14,589 nucleotides of DNA from Candidatus Micrarchaeia archaeon (GTDB lineage: Archaea; Micrarchaeota; Micrarchaeia; Anstonellales; JAHKLY01). The position numbers were made by a program, and so were the translations under genes. The stretch covers positions 1-14,589 of the forward strand of contig JBAZFO010000028.1 in NCBI GenBank assembly GCA_041653315.1, written 5' to 3'. The first letter of the stretch is position 1. Each line of letters begins with the position of its first letter. The notes under the pieces were generated by a model, which saw nothing but the letters and a program-made list of their open reading frames with translations, was not told the DNA's origin and did no database searches. Positions 13,674-14,589 of the stretch are shown here, piece by piece.

Positions 13674-14356
13674 ACTTTCACCTCTTTATCTATCCTTCCA
13701 TCTTTAATATAAATAATTCTATTAGTTAATTTTGGTATTTTAGGATCATGAGTTACTATAATAATTGTTTTTCCTTCTTTATTTAATTTAAAAAAAATAT
13801 CTAAAATAGATTTCCCTGCTTCTGAATCTAAATTTCCTGTTGGTTCATCTGCCAATATAATTTCTGGGTCATTTGCTAATGCTCTTGCAATTGCTACTCT
13901 TTGTCTTTCCCCTCCACTTAATTGAGAAGGTTTGTTATTTAATCTGTGACTTAATCCTACTTTTTTTAATAATTCATTAGCAATTTTATTTCTTTCTTGT
14001 ATTGAATATCCATAAAACATTAAAGGTACTGCTACATTTTCTAAAGAAGTAAAAGTTGGAATTAAATTAAACGTTTGAAAAACAAACCCTATTTTTTTAC
14101 CCCTTATATAAGCTCTTTCATCTTCATTTAATTTTGAGATATCATTTTTTTCTAAAAAAATATGCCCTTCTGTTGGTTCTGTTAATAAACCAATAACATT
14201 TAATAAAGTAGATTTTCCACTTCCTGAAGGCCCAACAATACTAATTAATTCCCCTTCTTTTATTTCTAATGATACTCCTCTCAAAGCATCGACTGGAATT
14301 TCACCAAGCAAAAATCTTTTTTTAACATTTTCAATTTTTAATAAATTTTCTTTCAT
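13670..14356 (-). CDS. ABC transporter ATPase, MacB/LolD type
   Basis: This cytosolic ATPase of the MacB/LolD subfamily, 228 residues, should drive the two permeases encoded downstream. All catalytic motifs are intact: Walker A GPSGSGKST (42-50), Q-loop Gln94 in FVFQTFNL, signature LSGGE (146-150), Walker B IILADEP (166-172), the D-loop in GNLDSEAG, and the H-loop His203 in VTHDP. The sequence ADEPTGNLDS and the short length are typical of this subfamily. The gene starts 1 nt after the stop of the PadR-type regulator gene and ends in an ATGA overlap with the Ig-like protein gene, so regulator, ATPase, anchored protein and permeases form one operon. Confidence 0.96.
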   Translation of the reverse strand: MKENLLKIENVKKRFLLGEIPVDALRGVSLEIKEGELISIVGPSGSGKSTLLNVIGLLTEPTEGHIFLEKNDISKLNEDERAYIRGKKIGFVFQTFNLIPTFTSLENVAVPLMFYGYSIQERNKIANELLKKVGLSHRLNNKPSQLSGGERQRVAIARALANDPEIILADEPTGNLDSEAGKSILDIFFKLNKEGKTIIIVTHDPKIPKLTNRIIYIKDGRIDKEVKV

Positions 14357-14357
14357 T

Positions 14358-14589
14358 TTACTTCGCCTTTAATAAAAATAACATATATTTTTCTAATGTT
14401 GGGGTAATCAATTTTCTTACATTCCTAAAACATTCTTCTCCTTCTTTTGTTATTTTATATATATATTTTTTCCTTTTATTTTTTTTATCTTCAATTTTTT
14501 TGATATACCCTTTTTTATGTAAAGAATTTAATAAAGGATATAATTGAGAATAAGTAATTTTTATGTTTTCTTTGTGTAGTCTTTTTATT
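14358..14589 (-). CDS. PadR-type transcriptional regulator (5' part missing)
   Basis: The frame is open from the window edge (first full codon ends at 14588) to a TAA at 14358-14360, giving the last 76 residues. It shows the PadR core: recognition helix ITYSQLYPLLNSLHKKGYIKKI, a Lys-rich wing, KKYIYKITKEGEECF, and a short C-terminal helix (TLEKYMLFLLKAK). PadR proteins in front of MacB-like ABC operons often repress them and respond to the exported compound. Here the gene ends 1 nt before the ATPase ATG, which supports that role. The start and promoter lie outside the window. It is distinct in sequence from the PadR-like protein at 2365. Confidence 0.82.
   Translation of the reverse strand, partial: IKRLHKENIKITYSQLYPLLNSLHKKGYIKKIEDKKNKRKKYIYKITKEGEECFRNVRKLITPTLEKYMLFLLKAK

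Noticed and set aside
1..14589. tRNA, rRNA, insertion sequence or transposase
   Set aside because: No GC-rich folded RNA genes and no transposase or flanking inverted repeats are visible.

Overview
The window is very AT-rich, gene-dense archaeal DNA. Most genes that begin a transcription unit have a TTTAAA-type TATA element about 25 nt before the ATG (leaderless transcripts), while genes inside operons carry GGTGA or GGAGG Shine-Dalgarno (SD) sequences. The gene content is archaeal: a Hef-type helicase, the GEK1/DtdA D-aminoacyl-tRNA deacylase, a Fap7/AK6 kinase, an archaeal inositol-phosphate synthase and a CDP-alcohol phosphotransferase. Compact intergenic spaces, Lys/Asn/Ile-rich proteins and many small secreted Cys-containing orphans suggest a DPANN-type lineage (Woesearchaeota/Pacearchaeota-like). 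That assignment is inference; no rRNA or tRNA is present.

Layout. 1-714 (-): partial secreted protein with Ig-like repeats, divergent from a Nudix hydrolase (786-1205, +). 1202-2281 (-): inositol-phosphate synthase, divergent from a two-gene unit of a PadR-like regulator and a small orphan (2365-2930, +). 2917-3480 (-): Fap7-like kinase, divergent from a secreted Cys-containing protein and a CDP-alcohol phosphotransferase (3532-5038, +). 5035-5604 (-): membrane-anchored winged-helix protein, separated from a helicase-only Hef (5890-7404, +) by a 285-nt region holding four copies of a TTAGTCA-N6-TGACTAA dyad. 7401-7985 (-): small secreted/membrane Cys-repeat protein, divergent from dtdA (8037-8891, +), which is followed by an orphan (8924-9805, +). 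9745-14589 (-): an operon read right to left of PadR-type regulator (partial), ABC ATPase, secreted Ig-like protein with a C-terminal membrane anchor, and two MacB/FtsX-type permeases.

How the genes fit together. Inositol-phosphate synthase and the CDP-alcohol phosphotransferase are plausible consecutive steps to archaetidylinositol phosphate. The PadR-ABC-Ig-permease-permease set is a complete, presumably PadR-controlled, MacB-like export or envelope machine. The most unusual part is the 5035-5890 region: a transmembrane one-component regulator beside a duplicated array of operator-like dyads.

Architecture. Four of five divergent pairs have a TATA-like or palindromic element at the midpoint of the gap, and two of these gaps are exactly 51 nt. 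Three of five convergent pairs share a single 4-nt YTAA in which both stop codons lie; the other two overlap by 14 and 61 nt.
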